Assembly (NCBI GenBank): GCA_964366875.1
Contig: CAYIVF010000019.1
Coordinates: 1 to 13,528, forward strand
Source: CAYIVF01 sp964366875
GTDB taxonomy: Bacteria > Patescibacteriota > Minisyncoccia > Minisyncoccales > Staskawiczbacteraceae
DNA length: 13,528 nt
Reading direction: 5' to 3'
Shown: positions 1-5,554 of the stretch, one piece after another
Layout of the letters: each line of letters begins with the position of its first letter
How positions within the stretch are numbered: the first letter of the stretch is position 1
Position numbers and translations under genes: made by a program
Notes under the pieces: model-generated
The model's database searches: none
What the model was told of the DNA's origin: nothing
The model's input: the letters and a program-made list of their open reading frames with translations, nothing else

Positions 1-124
1 CCGATATATCAAAAACACGAATGACACTTACATCATATTTTAACAAATCTTTTATTAAAGCGTTGCCAACCGATCCGGCTCCTCCGGTTATCAATATTTT
101 TTTGTTTTTTAATTGTTCTTCCAT
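1..124 (-). CDS. NAD-dependent epimerase/dehydratase, N-terminal fragment (runs off the left edge)
   Basis: Only the first 41 codons lie in the window. The start is ATG at 122-124 and the gene continues past position 1. The visible protein begins with a basic stretch and the strand KKILITGGAGSVG (about residues 8-20). This is the glycine-rich GxxGxxG loop that binds NAD(P) in extended short-chain dehydrogenases. It is followed by a helix and the second beta strand VIRVFD, whose terminal Asp usually contacts the adenosine ribose. By family knowledge such proteins interconvert or dehydrate nucleotide sugars, and the combination of ITGGAGSVG with IRVFD resembles the CapD/PseB-like polysaccharide biosynthesis group. 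It starts 10 nt after the stop of the HPr-kinase-like gene, so it is probably co-transcribed with it. No Shine-Dalgarno sequence is visible. The exact sugar cannot be told from this fragment. Confidence 0.8.
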   Translation of the reverse strand, partial: MEEQLKNKKILITGGAGSVGNALIKDLLKYDVSVIRVFDIS

Positions 125-134
125 ATAATTCAAC

Positions 135-1241
135 TTAATTTATACAGCCCAGACGTTCAAAGGCACGAGCCAGCTCTTTTGGAGTTGCCTTGTTGGGAAT
201 GCGCAATACTCGAGAAGGTGCGCGCGACACCGCCTTCTCTAAAATAACACGGGCGCGCCAAAAATCAACTCCGAGATCTTCTAAACCCACAGCCCCCATT
301 TCTAAAAGCCGTTTAAGGTCGTTTTCAAGCTCTTCGTAAAGAACAGCAAAAATGCGGCGGGCCATCCATATTCCGTTTTTCTCCTCTATTGAAAAATCAG
401 AATCAGAGCATCTAAGAAGCATTATTGTTTTTTCAACAAGCCCTTGTGTTCCCAAACATTTGGCATCAAATATTTGTTCAGCCGGCACAATATCCACATA
501 ATCTCTGCGGATAAAAGGAATAAACGCAATTCTGTTATAAATTCCTTTACTCTTGAGAAATTTATCAATAATTCCTCTAAACGGAACATTGGCGTAGAGA
601 TTCCATATAATAGAACGAGTAACCCGTCTTTGTAAGCTCATATGTTTTCTGGTGGCAAATAACTCCGGGTAAACCGAACTGTGATATTCCTTAAGCACAA
701 ATGCTTTATGAAACGCCAAACACACGCCAGATTCCGTAAGGGCCACCATGTCATCGCCCAGAAGTTTATACCCCTTTTCTTTTATAAGAAATCCAGAGAG
801 CGCTGTTTTACCGACTCCTCCAGAACCCGCCAAAATAGTAACGCCTCCCGCAGGGCTTTGCAGAGCAGCGGCATGCGCGAATGAAATGCCTTGCCTAAGA
901 AAAAGCTGCTGAATGAGGCCTGTAAAAGAAAACATCGCATCGGTGTATACTGCATATCCTGCCGGTATTTTCTCTATTGCCAAGTGGGAATCACGGTCTG
1001 CATACCACGAATCTTTACCGCCCTCTGAACTTTGGAATATCTCGCTTTCTTTAGGAAAAGAAAACATTTCAAAAGGATTAACCGATATTATCAATGGGTT
1101 CAGATGGTCTTGTTTGGAGTTTTTAAAAGACCCCAATTGCCGATTGATTGATTTTAAAACCCACGGACGCACGTTTGAGTTAACGCGCACGGTTATAAGA
1201 TTGTGAATATGATATATGTGTTCATTCATAAAAATTACCAT
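135..1241 (-). CDS. HPr kinase-like (HprK/SerK-related) P-loop protein
   Basis: This 368-residue protein has a P-loop AGSGGVGKT at residues 138-146, preceded by a strand and a small residue/His pair (FAHAAAL). About 15 residues later comes LLGDDMVAL (160-168), with an Asp pair like that of the HPr kinase catalytic fold. By family knowledge this is the HprK C-terminal-like kinase fold. Stand-alone relatives occur in surface-polysaccharide and peptide-modification loci, where they phosphorylate a serine on a small molecule or protein. The N-terminal 120 residues are not the normal HprK N-domain, and no clear HPr partner is visible, so the substrate is unknown. The start at 1241 overlaps the preceding HTH gene by 7 nt. 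It is supported by AAGGAGA ending 10 nt upstream, which is one of the few good Shine-Dalgarno sites in the window. An alternative ATG at 1229 would sit 22 nt from it. No membrane segments are obvious. Confidence 0.72.
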   Translation of the reverse strand: MVIFMNEHIYHIHNLITVRVNSNVRPWVLKSINRQLGSFKNSKQDHLNPLIISVNPFEMFSFPKESEIFQSSEGGKDSWYADRDSHLAIEKIPAGYAVYTDAMFSFTGLIQQLFLRQGISFAHAAALQSPAGGVTILAGSGGVGKTALSGFLIKEKGYKLLGDDMVALTESGVCLAFHKAFVLKEYHSSVYPELFATRKHMSLQRRVTRSIIWNLYANVPFRGIIDKFLKSKGIYNRIAFIPFIRRDYVDIVPAEQIFDAKCLGTQGLVEKTIMLLRCSDSDFSIEEKNGIWMARRIFAVLYEELENDLKRLLEMGAVGLEDLGVDFWRARVILEKAVSRAPSRVLRIPNKATPKELARAFERLGCIN

Positions 1242-1483
1242 TTTTTAATGGTCTCCTTGGTTTTCTCGCGGATATTTTTGTAGACCTTATAAATCCCGTA
1301 GCCTAATTCGGGGGAAAGCAATTTTAATATTTCAGCTCCCCAAATTCTGTATTGGCCTGAAACTTTATATGCCTTAATAATCCCGCCTTTAATCATTCTT
1401 TTCATTGTGCTCTCGCTTACTTTCAAAAAATCACGAGCCTCTTTGGGAGTATAAATTTTATCCGGTTTAATTTCTTCTACCAT
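1235..1483 (-). CDS. Small helix-turn-helix DNA-binding protein (excisionase/MerR-like HTH_17)
   Basis: This 82-residue protein starts with the layout of excisionase-family DNA-binding domains: IYTPKEARDFLKVSESTMKR (residues 10-29), then MIKGGIIKAYKVSGQYRIW (30-48). That is a helix-turn-helix followed by a short beta wing, as in HTH_17/MerR-type winged helices. The tail (50-82) is basic, with many lysines. The predicted role is a local transcription regulator; there is no integrase nearby to make it a real excisionase. The ATG at 1481-1483 lies directly downstream of a good promoter, and the expected transcript start falls at about the ATG, so the mRNA may be leaderless. Its stop overlaps the start of the HPr-kinase-like gene, so the two are likely coupled. 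Phased repeats and a palindrome in the promoter may be its own operator (inference). Confidence 0.75.
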   Translation of the reverse strand: MVEEIKPDKIYTPKEARDFLKVSESTMKRMIKGGIIKAYKVSGQYRIWGAEILKLLSPELGYGIYKVYKNIREKTKETIKKW

Positions 1484-1489
1484 AATATA

Positions 1490-1518
1490 ATACTAATCCC
1501 CCCTTAACATAGTGTCAA
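1490..1518 (-). promoter_or_regulatory. Promoter for the HTH / HprK-like operon
   Basis: Read on the minus strand, a perfect -35 box TTGACA (1513-1518) is followed after 17 nt by TAGTAT (1490-1495, 4/6 match to TATAAT). An alternative -10, TATTAT, lies at 1487-1492 with a 20-nt spacer. With the first -10, transcription would begin at about 1483, on the A of the start codon, which gives a leaderless message. A G-rich stretch (AAGGGGGG) occupies the spacer. Confidence 0.6.
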
Positions 1519-1524
1519 GGGGGG
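1498..1524. repeat. GC-rich inverted repeat overlapping the promoter; possible operator or weak terminator
   Basis: CCCCCCTT at 1498-1505 is matched perfectly by AAGGGGGG at 1517-1524, with an 11-nt loop. It stands out in otherwise AT-rich DNA. On the minus strand it lies just after the HIT gene stop (1551) and covers the -35 box and spacer of the next promoter. It could terminate transcripts from the HIT gene, although the following sequence ATTAGTATTATATT is a poor U-tract. It could also be a protein-binding palindrome. The sequence alone does not decide between these. Confidence 0.55.
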
Positions 1525-1554
1525 TCAAAAAGTGTCAAATAAACGGTGTGTCAA
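1512..1554. repeat. Iterated GTGTCAA motifs with 10-bp phasing
   Basis: On the + strand GTGTCAA occurs at 1512-1518, 1532-1538 and 1548-1554, and GGGTCAA occurs at 1522-1528. The first three sites are exactly 10 bp apart, one helical turn, and the last is 16 bp further on. On the minus strand the first copy contains the -35 hexamer TTGACA, and the last copy covers the stop codon of the HIT gene. Such phased sites are typical of cooperative binding of a regulator to one face of the DNA. The adjacent HTH protein is the obvious candidate (inference). Confidence 0.45.
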
Positions 1555-1943
1555 AATCTTTCATCTTTGGTGAATATAAAGTTCTTCTTAATTTTTTCGC
1601 TCAAAGAAAAATCTTTTGTAGCTAAAGCCTGGTTCCTAAAAACATCGAATCCCTTTTCATTATACCGCGGAATCAAATGCCAGTGCACATGTTTTGCCTC
1701 GTCCATATAGACTAAATAAACCTTTTTAACTTTTAGGGTTTTCATCAAAGCATTTCTGGAGGCAAAAACCGTATCCATTAAATAATCGTATTCCCTGTCC
1801 GGCAGTTTGCTTAAATCAGAAATATCTTGTTTAAAAACAACAATAGTATGCCCGGTAGTAATTGGATATTTTGCCAAACAAACATATAAAATATCGTCTT
1901 CGTATATTATTGATTTTTTAGGAGCCTTTAAAAGATTTGCCAT
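1551..1943 (-). CDS. HIT-family (histidine triad) nucleotide hydrolase/transferase
   Basis: This 130-residue protein carries the histidine-triad signature HVHWHLIPRY at about residues 85-94. It also has the upstream strand GHTIVVFK, which in HIT proteins packs against the nucleotide pocket. By family knowledge such proteins hydrolyse nucleoside phosphoramidates, dinucleoside polyphosphates or adenylylated intermediates; the central histidine of the triad is the nucleophile. Length and layout are typical of a single complete HIT domain. It is soluble, with no signal peptide. It lies after the terminator of the B12 operon, so it is probably transcribed separately. The upstream 48 nt are extremely AT-rich with no Shine-Dalgarno site and no promoter that I would defend. 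The stop codon is TGA; the family-typical length argues that TGA is read as stop in this organism. Confidence 0.88.
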   Translation of the reverse strand: MANLLKAPKKSIIYEDDILYVCLAKYPITTGHTIVVFKQDISDLSKLPDREYDYLMDTVFASRNALMKTLKVKKVYLVYMDEAKHVHWHLIPRYNEKGFDVFRNQALATKDFSLSEKIKKNFIFTKDERF

Positions 1944-1991
1944 AAATTTTTATTTTATAAATTTACTATTTAATAATAACATAATTTATAT

Positions 1992-2028
1992 AAAAAAAAA
2001 CCGCCGCTCAAATACGTCTGGGCGGTTT
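1992..2028 (-). terminator. Intrinsic terminator of the cobalamin operon
   Basis: Read on the minus strand, AAACCGCC (2021-2028) pairs perfectly with GGCGGTTT (1998-2005) across a 15-nt loop. The 3' arm runs into an uninterrupted run of nine T (1992-2000). It begins 20 nt after the stop codon of the S-component-like gene (2049) and is the only strong terminator downstream of the riboswitch. Confidence 0.9.
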
Positions 2029-2048
2029 GCTTCAATTGGGTTCGCGGG

Positions 2049-2612
2049 CTAGATTTTTGCAGGAACAGCGCTGTTCACTTTAATTTCTAATTTTTTTCTG
2101 ACTAAAACCATTGCAAACTCATACGCGCCAAAAAAGACCGAGGAATAGAATATGTCTCCGAGCAGGCTATTTTTGAAAAACGGCAGAGCCATAGTGTAAT
2201 TTTGAATTATTCCGGAAAAAGTTTTAGCATACCACGGGGTAAAAGCCCAAACCGCAAAATTGGTAATAAGAAAAAACAAAACAGAAGATAAAATCGCAGT
2301 TCCCAAAACCGTATGCCATTTTTTATGATTTTTTAACCAAAAGCCCAAAACTGCGCACAAAACAAAACTCCCGTAGACCGCAGCCATTATTTTAAAATCA
2401 TAAAAACCAATAAATACATCTGAAATCAGCATTGCCAAGACCGGTAAAATAATAGCTATTTTTTTTGAAAAATAAACTCCTCCGAATAAAGCAATGGCTG
2501 CTATGGGAGTGAAGTTGGGCGCATGAGGAATAAGCCTGAAAACAACTCCTGTTAAAATAAAAAGCAGGGCGATAACAAACTCTAAAATTTTTCTGTTTTT
2601 AAAAACTTTCAT
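2049..2612 (-). CDS. ECF S-component-like / DUF6580-type membrane protein, candidate B12 importer subunit
   Basis: The 187 residues are almost entirely hydrophobic, with about six predicted membrane helices (roughly 10-28, 34-48, 50-72, 73-93, 101-123, 150-172). The loop after helix 1 reads RLIPHAPNFTPIAA (26-39), the signature I associate with the DUF6580 putative transport family, which resembles substrate-binding S-components of ECF transporters. It is the last gene of the riboswitch-led unit, 23 nt after the tethered DUF4430 gene and just before the terminator. Cobalamin or a corrinoid is therefore the likely substrate (inference from context). No ECF ATPase or T-component lies in the window, so it would have to use a shared energising module encoded elsewhere or act alone. 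No Shine-Dalgarno site is visible upstream of the ATG. The family name is recalled from the motif, not searched. Confidence 0.68.
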   Translation of the reverse strand: MKVFKNRKILEFVIALLFILTGVVFRLIPHAPNFTPIAAIALFGGVYFSKKIAIILPVLAMLISDVFIGFYDFKIMAAVYGSFVLCAVLGFWLKNHKKWHTVLGTAILSSVLFFLITNFAVWAFTPWYAKTFSGIIQNYTMALPFFKNSLLGDIFYSSVFFGAYEFAMVLVRKKLEIKVNSAVPAKI

Positions 2613-2635
2613 ATGTTTTAATGTTATTAATATTA

Positions 2636-3076
2636 TTAGTAAGGCGACTTTTCAAATTTAAATTCTACTTTATCTCCGGGTTTTAATATCATTTTATCGG
2701 CAGAAACCATGGGCATTTCCCTATTAACATAGTATAACCAATATTTTCCGTCCTGTCCATTTTCTTTGTCTCCAATAGCTTCGATAAATATTCCCATATC
2801 ATAATTTTTTGTTTCGAGCCCTAAGGATAATTTTCCAGCCCCGGTTTGCAACAAATCAAAAGCAGTCATTCCTTTTTTAAATTCTGATATAATTGTTTTT
2901 TGGCTCCCTTCTGAGCTGTCAATCGCCAAGACCACCTCCTTTCCAACTGGCTCTGGCGCGCTGTTATTATTCTCTATTTCAACTTTAGCTTGCTGCAAAT
3001 TGCCATACATTAAGAACCATGCCGAGGCAACAATAATTATTACAACCGCGATTATTATATAAAAATTTTTCTGCAT
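2636..3076 (-). CDS. Membrane-tethered single DUF4430 (transcobalamin C-terminal-like) domain protein
   Basis: This 146-residue protein has one N-terminal membrane segment (about 5-23), a short Asn/Pro-rich linker (about 35-45) and a compact extracellular domain (47-146). The domain has the DUF4430 pattern: GMTAFDLL (69-76), then a turn and strand, YWLYYVN (112-118), and a closing strand PGDKVEFKFE (133-142). DUF4430 corresponds to the beta domain of animal transcobalamin and intrinsic factor, which covers one face of bound cobalamin. The same domain occurs inside the larger protein two genes upstream, so this copy may receive B12 from it near the membrane (inference). The start overlaps the end of the upstream anchor gene by 22 nt, which implies translational coupling. 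No Shine-Dalgarno site is seen. Confidence 0.8.
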   Translation of the reverse strand: MQKNFYIIIAVVIIIVASAWFLMYGNLQQAKVEIENNNSAPEPVGKEVVLAIDSSEGSQKTIISEFKKGMTAFDLLQTGAGKLSLGLETKNYDMGIFIEAIGDKENGQDGKYWLYYVNREMPMVSADKMILKPGDKVEFKFEKSPY

Positions 3077-3588
3077 ATAATTATTACGGCAAAGATTAAA
3101 GCTATCACGATGCCAAAGACATAAACTAACCCCTGCGCGCTTGAAAATATTTTTTTGAAACTATCTAAGACGGAAGCTGCCCAAAATCCATGCGTTTGGC
3201 CTGAAACCCTAATCTCTAAAGGAACCTTCGCTCCAGCTTTTGTTTTCAATCCTTTTTCTGACAAAGGCCTTGAAACAACCGAAATATAAGTTGCCCAAAT
3301 GCCTTCTTTTTCAGATTTAACAGAAACCGACACCTCCATTTTTTCTCCCGGATTTAAAGTAAAACTGGCGGGAAAAACCCTTATCTGATCAGAAAAATTA
3401 TCCGGGTACACTTCAAAAATCGCCACATCGCTAGCAGGATTTTCTATTATTATAACCTTTTGGGCTGTTTTTGAAAGGGTAGATTCTATATAAACTGAGG
3501 AGGGCGTGATTTTCAACGCGGAAGCATTTACATTCGTTGCCAAAAAAACACTGGCCAATATTAGGATAATTTTAAATTTTAATTTCAT
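3055..3588 (-). CDS. Exported Ig-like domain protein with C-terminal membrane anchor
   Basis: The start is taken as ATG at 3586-3588, giving 177 residues. It shares one base with the upstream stop (TAATG), a classic coupling arrangement. A longer reading from TTG at 3606 would put GCHAI in front of the signal peptide and is less likely. Residues 1-23 form a signal peptide ending in NASA. Residues 24-130 look like a beta-sandwich: ITPSSVYIE, then NPASDVAIFEVYP, then FTLNPGEKMEVSV. This resembles DUF916/Ig-type surface domains. Residues 153-172 form a single membrane helix, followed by the basic tail CRKIFI. The C-terminal part of the preceding 599-residue protein has a similar Ig-like pattern but no anchor, so this protein may hold that one at the membrane (inference). 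There are no catalytic motifs. Confidence 0.75.
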   Translation of the reverse strand: MKLKFKIILILASVFLATNVNASALKITPSSVYIESTLSKTAQKVIIIENPASDVAIFEVYPDNFSDQIRVFPASFTLNPGEKMEVSVSVKSEKEGIWATYISVVSRPLSEKGLKTKAGAKVPLEIRVSGQTHGFWAASVLDSFKKIFSSAQGLVYVFGIVIALIFAVIIICRKIFI

Positions 3589-5387
3589 TATTGCGTGACA
3601 GCCCAAAAAGTTAAGCCCCCTTCCCGCTCTCCAAATGACCCAGAATAATTATTGGGGATAGCAAGCCCGAGCTGAATGTCAGATGAGCTGTTTTTTACAA
3701 TATTCGCAGAAAAATTGTTCCAGAGATTTCCATTAACAGTAAGGTTTGATTTAAAAACCTCGGCTCCCTCCACTTCTGTTTCGACATAAATATTTTGCGA
3801 ACCGTCGTTTGATAAATTGATGGTCCTGCTTTTTGTGTCGCCGGCTTTCATGTCGCCGAAATCTACAACAGAAGGGCTAACTGAAAAAACTATGGAATCC
3901 TGATTGTTCTGCGGCAAGGGCTGAATTTGAAGAACGTTAACCCTTAAACCGACCCCGTGGCTGGCAGGCGCTTGCCCCACGTTAAGCGCAATTTTATTGC
4001 TTCTTATGTATCCGTTTTTCACAGCGAACATCTGGTATAATCCGTCTTGCAGAGAGGCAATGCTAAAAGAGACCTTTCCCGATGAATCGGTAATAAAGTC
4101 AGAACTTCCCGCTTTCACCGTAGCCATAGATAAATCTTGCCAGGTTGAATTGTCAAAAAAAGCAGCGTGTAAAGACACTGTTGTTCCATTGTTGTCCATC
4201 TCAAGTTTAGTTGGCTTTAAAGAAAAATCTCCAAAATACCAAAGTACTTCATCTCCGGCCTGTAAATTATAATCTGCAGCCCCTACTGCAGGAGATATGC
4301 TGTTGACTAAATAAAGCCAGCCTGAGCTTCCTGATGCCGTATCGTTGGCTATAGCAGTAAGATAGGGCCCGAAAGAAGTTGTCTCAATATTATATGTAAA
4401 ACCGCAAATGCTTGCTGCATTTTTTACAATATCCATAGCAGTGGGGCCAGATGTGCTTCCTTTGCAGATAGTTTCGTCTCTTCCTTCAATGCGGAAAGAA
4501 AAATTCTGCGTAGGAGCAACAATGTTTAAGGGAAAAAATTTACCCTCCAAAGCAATAACCGCGTAAGCGGTTTCGGTGGGAGTAAAAGAAGTTTCTTGGT
4601 CTCCCTGCTGCTGATGGTGAAAAAATCCGCCAGCTGAATCCTGCAAAGATTTTAAGTGAGTCAATGGATCTCCTGTTCCTTTAGTCCACTGCGAGGGGTT
4701 CTGTCCTATGGCATAAATGGCTGAAATCGCCCAAGAATCAGAAGCAGCATCAGAAACCTTGCTAAAATCTGAAGCATCATATTTAAAACCGCCGTCCTGG
4801 TTTTGCATTGTCTTTAAAAAATCAGTGGCTTTCTGGATAACAGGATCTGCATTAGAAACGCCCGCGCTGATTAGGGCCATAATTGAAGCTGATGTCATGT
4901 TGGAGTCAGAGCCAGCTGCGGGAGACCACCCCCATCCTCCGTCTGAATTTTGCTCAGACATAATATAACTTTTAATTCCAGCAACAATAGGGTTCAAAGC
5001 GGGTTCTCCTGCTGAAATTAAAGCCAAAAGCCCGAAAATATCGTCGTTCAAAAGACCCTGATCCCCTAACTGCGTTCCGTCCCAAAAGCTTTCTAATTTT
5101 GCCACATAATCGCTAGGGCCAAATACTCTCGGACCCTGGTTTATCGCGGTAATGGCCAAGATGGCAGAACTATAATCGTTGGCATTGTTGCCGCTAATAT
5201 TCAAAAGATGATCTGAAGATATATTGCTTTGGCTGGCTGCGGCTTTAGCCATTGTGGTCCAGGCATTTTGCGGCTTTGTCAGTATATAGTTTATTGCTGC
5301 TTGGCTTGCCTCTGACACGGCGTTTAATATGCCCGCACTGGCTAATCCAATAAATAACAAAACAACTAAAATAACTTCCTTTTTCAT
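3588..5387 (-). CDS. Exported transcobalamin/intrinsic-factor-like protein: alpha/alpha toroid + DUF4430 + Ig-like domains
   Basis: This 599-residue protein has a signal peptide (about 1-19). Residues about 25-285 form a helical alpha/alpha-toroid with prenyltransferase/squalene-cyclase-type repeats, whose turn motifs are SDGGWGW (148-154), QDGGF (197-201) and AGGF (252-255). A DUF4430 domain follows (about 290-388) with GWLYLVN (356-362), GAADY (369-373) and GDEVLWYF (378-385). It also contains two cysteines (308 and 328) that could form a disulfide outside the cell. Next comes an Ig-like repeat (about 390-468) and a C-terminal Ig-like domain (about 495-599). Toroid followed by DUF4430 is the domain order of animal transcobalamin, haptocorrin and intrinsic factor, which bind B12 between the two domains. 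The gene directly follows a cobalamin riboswitch, so a B12-binding role is strongly suggested though not proven. Terpene cyclisation is unlikely because the protein is exported and no DxDD-type catalytic motif is seen. No C-terminal anchor is present. AAAGGAGA lies 13 nt before the ATG. Confidence 0.85.
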   Translation of the reverse strand: MKKEVILVVLLFIGLASAGILNAVSEASQAAINYILTKPQNAWTTMAKAAASQSNISSDHLLNISGNNANDYSSAILAITAINQGPRVFGPSDYVAKLESFWDGTQLGDQGLLNDDIFGLLALISAGEPALNPIVAGIKSYIMSEQNSDGGWGWSPAAGSDSNMTSASIMALISAGVSNADPVIQKATDFLKTMQNQDGGFKYDASDFSKVSDAASDSWAISAIYAIGQNPSQWTKGTGDPLTHLKSLQDSAGGFFHHQQQGDQETSFTPTETAYAVIALEGKFFPLNIVAPTQNFSFRIEGRDETICKGSTSGPTAMDIVKNAASICGFTYNIETTSFGPYLTAIANDTASGSSGWLYLVNSISPAVGAADYNLQAGDEVLWYFGDFSLKPTKLEMDNNGTTVSLHAAFFDNSTWQDLSMATVKAGSSDFITDSSGKVSFSIASLQDGLYQMFAVKNGYIRSNKIALNVGQAPASHGVGLRVNVLQIQPLPQNNQDSIVFSVSPSVVDFGDMKAGDTKSRTINLSNDGSQNIYVETEVEGAEVFKSNLTVNGNLWNNFSANIVKNSSSDIQLGLAIPNNYSGSFGEREGGLTFWAVTQ

Positions 5388-5400
5388 AATAAATTAAAAA

Positions 5401-5417
5401 TCTCCTTTCGAGGGAGA
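5401..5417 (-). promoter_or_regulatory. Shine-Dalgarno-sequestering hairpin (candidate riboswitch expression platform)
   Basis: In the minus-strand transcript, TCTCC (5413-5417) pairs with GGAGA (5401-5405) around the loop CTCGAAA. GGAGA is the Shine-Dalgarno core of the transcobalamin-like gene (AAAGGAGA, 5401-5408), so pairing would block translation. The hairpin is followed by TTTTT (5396-5400), so it could also act as a weak terminator. The loop bases CTCGAA (5407-5412) are complementary to TTCGAG at 5459-5464 upstream, giving a possible alternative or loop-loop pairing. An AT-rich stem at 5427-5443 lies between them. Confidence 0.6.
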
Positions 5418-5488
5418 AAAGTTTTATCTAATTTAAAATTAGACGTCCTTTTTCTTTGCTCGAAGAAAATTGGTTAGTTATTTAATAA

Positions 5489-5546
5489 ATGGTATTCCGA
5501 CTTTACGGCTGCGGCACAGTCCCGGATTTACACCGGTGTTTCCCAT
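5489..5546 (-). promoter_or_regulatory. Cobalamin riboswitch, compact (class II-like) aptamer
   Basis: Read on the minus strand, the core shows the conserved cobalamin aptamer series GGGAA (5540-5544), GGTGTAAATCC (5524-5534), ACTGTGCCGCAGCCGT and AGTCGGAATACC. The last replaces the classic B12-box element AGTCAGGAGACC. Supporting pairings are ATGG (5543-5546) with CCAT (5489-5492) closing the core; CCGG (5533-5536) with CCGG (5522-5525) around the loop TGTAAAT; and CTG (5517-5519) with CAG (5509-5511) flanked by GG/CC. The large peripheral helices of AdoCbl-type switches are missing, so it resembles the short class II (methyl-/hydroxocobalamin-type) aptamers. It ends about 100 nt before the start codon of the transcobalamin-like gene. 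The class assignment is less sure than the riboswitch call itself. Confidence 0.88.
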
Positions 5547-5554
5547 CTTTTATA

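Noticed and set aside
444..1206. Several + strand open frames across the HprK-like gene
   Set aside because: They are antisense shadows of a gene with clear P-loop and Asp motifs; none shows a plausible domain.
1551..1553. Recoded TGA (Gly) as in Absconditabacteria/Gracilibacteria
   Set aside because: The HIT protein has a family-typical full length when TGA is read as stop, and glycine codons throughout the genes are GGN.
1512..1554. CRISPR-like or transposon-end repeats
   Set aside because: The units are only 7 bp, spaced at 10-16 bp with no spacers of CRISPR size, and no transposase or cas gene is nearby.
3589..3606. TTG start giving a 183-residue version of the anchor protein
   Set aside because: It would place GCHAI before a clean signal peptide and overlap the upstream gene by 19 nt; ATG at 3588 gives a TAATG junction and a normal signal peptide.
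3588..5387. Squalene-cyclase or terpene-cyclase enzyme
   Set aside because: The toroid repeats are similar in fold, but the protein is exported, lacks a DxDD motif, and is fused to DUF4430 behind a cobalamin riboswitch.
5427..5443. AT-rich inverted repeat TCTAATTT/AAATTAGA as a terminator
   Set aside because: The stem is nearly all A-T and has no T-run after it; it is more likely a spacer element of the riboswitch leader.
5489..5546. FMN or TPP riboswitch
   Set aside because: The order GGGAA, GGTGNAAATCC, CNG, GTC-GGAATACC matches cobalamin aptamers, not the FMN or TPP consensus.
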